A stretch of DNA of 64,000 nt from Sipunculus nudus (taxonomy: Eukaryota > Annelida > Sipuncula > Golfingiida > Sipunculidae), in contig CM049307.1 in NCBI GenBank assembly GCA_026874595.1, positions 29,736,362 through 29,800,361 of the forward strand, read 5' to 3'. Positions 60,896-64,000 of this stretch are shown piece by piece. Under the pieces are notes generated by a model. It was not told the DNA's origin, made no database searches, and worked only from the letters and a program-made list of their open reading frames with translations. Positions within the stretch are counted from its first letter, which is position 1, and every line of letters begins with the position of its first letter. A program made the position numbers and the translations under genes.

Positions 60896-61003
60896 CTATG
60901 ATAAGACTGATGCCATAGCAGACAGGAGCCTGGCAGAACACCAAACCTCTGGAGTATATCATCTCCGACGTGCCGTTTATGTAACCACCTCCTACCCATG
61001 TCG
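60896..61003 (-). CDS. SLC5A7: CHT1 exon, core helix TM2 region (first exon in the window)
   Basis: Reads [19 protein letters not shown], then [27 protein letters not shown] is a hallmark of choline transporters and includes the broken helix that helps form the substrate and sodium sites in the SLC5 fold. Acceptor TTTACAG, donor ATAG|GTCAGT, entry and exit phase 1. The previous exon must end in phase 1. Confidence 0.96.
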
Positions 61004-62499
61004 CTGTAAATAGAAAAACAGCAGTTGGAGTAAGAAGACCAATTAACATATGGAAGGATGTAGTAAAACTGTGATGGTTATCAGGATACTCTCACCAATG
61101 TTAAATTCAGGCAGGTGGAAGCAAGCACTCAAACATGAAACATCAGAAGCAAACAGAAACTGAGACACATAAACTAGAGTAGTCTTGTTGTAAATCCCGT
61201 AGCTTTTGGGAAGCTCAGCAGGTGCCCCTGTAATATATTCAAATCATTATGAGATTATAACTTATTAATTGTATTAAAGTGCATATTACATTTTTATTTC
61301 TGTTCAAAGCAACAATGGGCAAATGTGGCACAGCTGAGGAATCGTGTATATCAGATGTATCAGGATATGTAATGATTTTCATGTTAAGTATTAGCACCTT
61401 CCTGGGAGCCAGGTGAGGTCTGAAGCTCAGTTGAGCTACTGTATATCATGAATTCTAAATAGACTCACATATGATGTGGCTAAAATCATTATTAAAGGCC
61501 ATCAAATCCATCATAACAACAGTAAACAGAAATTAAACCATTATGTCTCCCATCCCCAGGAGGCTGATCAATTAAAAAAAATAATTTTCCTGCTGCATAG
61601 AAGGGCCTCAGATGAGCCACCTGATTATTTCAATTGTCGTGTTAATAATTAAAGAAATACAACATGTGGGGGCCTCGCTGAAGCTTAGGGCTCAGCATAA
61701 CCAAGCTTGAGGGAAGATGAGTATATCATTATATCATATTTTGATATATCTAAATGATTTTTAACACTCCCCTAATAACAAAAGAACTTTGGTCATATTT
61801 TTGCGGATAACTAAGATACCAAATTACAACCCTTTTCCTCACTTAATGACAAACATTGAAAATTAATGAAATTTAATTAACCTAAACTAAAGGTTTAGAG
61901 AGGTAACAGTGCAAAGTAATGAGATAAAGATAATAAACAGATGAAAATTATGTGGTCAGTAATATTTTAAACATATGGACCACCTGAACAAAAACTCAAT
62001 GAAGCAAGATTAAAATCTTCATACAATCTATTTTTGTTATTTTATCTTTCCTGAGTATGATAGAACTTTAGTGTCTGGATTCCACGGATTCAACATGCTA
62101 TAAAGTCCTGTGACTTTATATAAAGTTCTGTATTTTCAAACTCCTACTCTTGCTCAAACAAGTTAAAGGCGCTTGTGGCACACAGCCACAACATACAAAT
62201 TTAGTTAACTTATGTTGGCATTTTTTTATTCTTCTCTTTTCCAGTATATAATAAAGATGTCAATACACAGAAACTGTCCTAGGTGCCGAGACTCCAAAAA
62301 AGAATCTGTCCCACACATAATTATACCCTGGCTTTTGTTCTCTCTCTCTTATTGGAATATAACCTATAACATTCCCCATTCATTCCACTGGTCAGATGGG
62401 TAAAGTGAACTCCACCCCCTAGACTGGCCAATGAAATGAAGGGAGAGACTGTTGTTTATACCAAGGAGATTACAGGACTGGAGTAACAACTGTCAGAAG
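61004..62499 (-). other. 5'-ward CHT1 intron (part), nothing recognised
   Basis: No exon ending in phase 1 with the expected upstream CHT1 sequence was found on the minus strand. AT-rich, no defined repeat. Confidence 0.6.
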
Positions 62500-63450
62500 C
62501 CCTGCCAGGTCACAAGTGTCAGTCGTGCGCTAATGGCAATTAAGACATGATAAGCCCATTAACTCTATTGTGCACCAATTGTGCCGCGGTGTCAGGCGCA
62601 GCGGCAGCACGGCCTTTGATAAAGCAAGCCTGCTAGATGTTACTTCTGCTGTCCACTGTAGCTCGCTGAAGCGGAGAGTGATATATACATCCAGTAACTG
62701 AGCAGTAAATCACTGGAATAACATTGACTGGAATTATGAATGCGCAAGTGGTTTGTTTTGTCAAGAATTATGCGCAACAAATATATCTAGAGAGGTCTCG
62801 TGTTGAGGAATCACTTGATAGATTTTGGGATAGATGCAGTCACTCTACATCAACTTTTGCCGTGATTCATGACGGATGACTGGTAAGTGTAAACCTTACT
62901 TTCCCTGAATAACTTCGGAATTATAAAAATTCCATCAGTTCCCACACTTCTGACTTATATTAATAATTAGCCAGGTATTATAGCATTCCGTCAATATAAA
63001 AAATTTTTGAAGCTTATGATCGGATGACTTTCATTTTGATGGATAACAGCGAGCCATCACCCGCTCTATCACTGATGGCATTGTTCTCATATTATCGCCC
63101 ATATTTACCACTGCCAAGCTATAGCTCAGGCGTCATTAGCAACGACAGCTTCACACACATTTCCCACACATATGAAAATATGGTGTTAAAACTTATGATT
63201 GTTTAAAAATTTATATTAGATATTACCGGAGATAAATTTGGGGAGAAACTTACTCATCCTTGTCAAAATATTTATAAAAATACCGGTACTATTACATCAT
63301 GTAAATATTATGTTAAACTGTGGAAAGGGGGGTCTCTCGCGCTGTATCAATTAGCGCTGGGCTTATCAGCAGCATTTCTGTGTGCCACTGAGCAGCAAGT
63401 TTTATGACCCCCGTCAGCAACATCCGACACGCCAGACTCTCACTTGATAC
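62500..63450 (+). repeat. Dispersed repeat, copy 2 (partner of 5060-6900)
   Basis: It shares ordered blocks with copy 1 at both ends but has about 290 bp of unrelated sequence where copy 1 has the 145-bp array. ATGACCCCCGTCAGCAAC at about 63405 also matches 15045. Confidence 0.65.
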
Positions 63451-63756
63451 TCCAGTCCTGCAATCTCCTTGATTATACCCTGACATATACAAGGTCTACA
63501 GACAATATAATTTTATGTTATTGTGATATCATCTATCTGTGTGTGCTCCTAGCTGACTAAACATAACAGACCCCCCATAAGAGGTCACCCTGATGAGATC
63601 ACGTTTAGCCCAGTGACCATGGCTAGGAGATTATGCAATAAGTACCCAAACATCATGGAACAAAAGGCTTGTTATGTGTGATATGTCACAAGTTAACGCA
63701 GAGGTCTGAATGTATAAGAAAGATTAAATTCACAAAATCAGTAAAGTAATAATAAT

Positions 63757-64000
63757 AACTAGAATACGGGTAGTCGACAAGCGACTTCCTGTATCCACCA
63801 AAATCAGAGTGGAATGGGTGAAGTGAGGCATGGATTGAGTGGCAAGGGGAAAAAGAGTGAGGTGTGTTGCATATTAACATGGATGTCTGCAGCTGAAATG
63901 TGTATGTAGGTGGCGCCACCTGCCAAATAATTGAGAAAGCTAACCAAAATGTATAAACACGCAAAATTTTACGCAGATACGTCAAACCACTACTGAGATA
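63757..64000 (+). mobile_element. Hairpin-ended repeat element, copy E (runs off the window)
   Basis: It begins AACTAGAATACGGGTAGTCG with the same left hairpin as copy B and reaches the first core palindrome, GGTGGCGCCACC, at 63909-63920. The remainder lies beyond the window. Confidence 0.88.

Larger units (their letters stand above)
47656..61003 (-). other. SLC5A7: Gene span: high-affinity choline transporter CHT1, N-terminal exon(s) missing
   Basis: Seven exons (61003-60896, 60118-59963, 55784-55636, 53287-53138, 52761-52632, 49910-49678, 48312-47656) join in phases 1, 1, 0, 0, 1, 0 into 526 residues that follow the vertebrate CHT1 sequence segment by segment. CHT1 is a Na+- and Cl--dependent transporter of the SLC5 family with 13 membrane helices. 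It recovers choline into cholinergic terminals for acetylcholine synthesis. Vertebrate CHT1 is about 580 residues. The first 60 or so (TM1 and the following loop) are not found in 61004-64000 and must be upstream. The cytoplasmic tail diverges from vertebrates, as expected. Confidence 0.96.

Noticed and set aside
60694-60999. 101-residue minus ORF over a CHT1 exon
   Set aside because: Wrong frame. The true CHT1 frame reads [11 protein letters not shown] through the same bases.

Overview
The window is nuclear DNA of an invertebrate animal. The basis is two intron-split animal genes with GT-AG junctions, AT-rich non-coding DNA, long microsatellites and dense nested repeats. The repeat style (hairpin-ended elements with tandem cores, repeats rich in GACCTTGACCTTTGAC) looks most like a lophotrochozoan, probably a mollusc. 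That placement is inference. There is no sign of prokaryotic gene organisation.

Plus strand, 2-24365 (perhaps to about 25105): the 3' part of a PDZ-LIM (ALP/Enigma-type) cytoskeletal adaptor gene. Six exons are joined in frame: linker, Gly/Ala/Gln-rich linker, a 26-nt micro-exon, and a complete LIM domain split over three exons. The PDZ end lies before the window. The terminal exon is uncertain, with two candidates given. The 17.3-kb third intron (4834-22129) is a repeat store: a dispersed element with a 145-bp tandem array, a decayed THAP-domain gene, a hAT-like MITE, a 1.73-kb tandem duplication, and a hairpin-ended element that split a 62-bp minisatellite and was itself invaded.

Minus strand, 61003-47656: the high-affinity choline transporter CHT1 (SLC5A7). 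Seven exons join with no phase conflict into 526 residues. About 60 N-terminal residues are missing and must lie beyond 64000. The two genes are tail to tail.

Between the genes (about 25.1-47.3 kb) I find no supportable protein gene. This stretch holds an inverted-repeat MITE candidate, two TA microsatellites, a reverse copy of the 3.7-kb repeat interrupted by a clean solo LTR (5-bp target duplication), a tRNA-like SINE fragment, and long AT-rich sequence.

The main novelty candidate is the hairpin-ended element family, with copies or fragments at 2.0, 15.3, 50.1, 55.0 and 63.8 kb. Its features are a hairpin at each end, a core of 12-bp palindromes spaced alternately 129 and 149 bp, and a conserved DR1 (AGGTCA-N-AGGTCA) in the right arm. 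It resembles the Helentron-associated (HINE/pearl) elements known from bivalves. No new host system or gene cluster was found.
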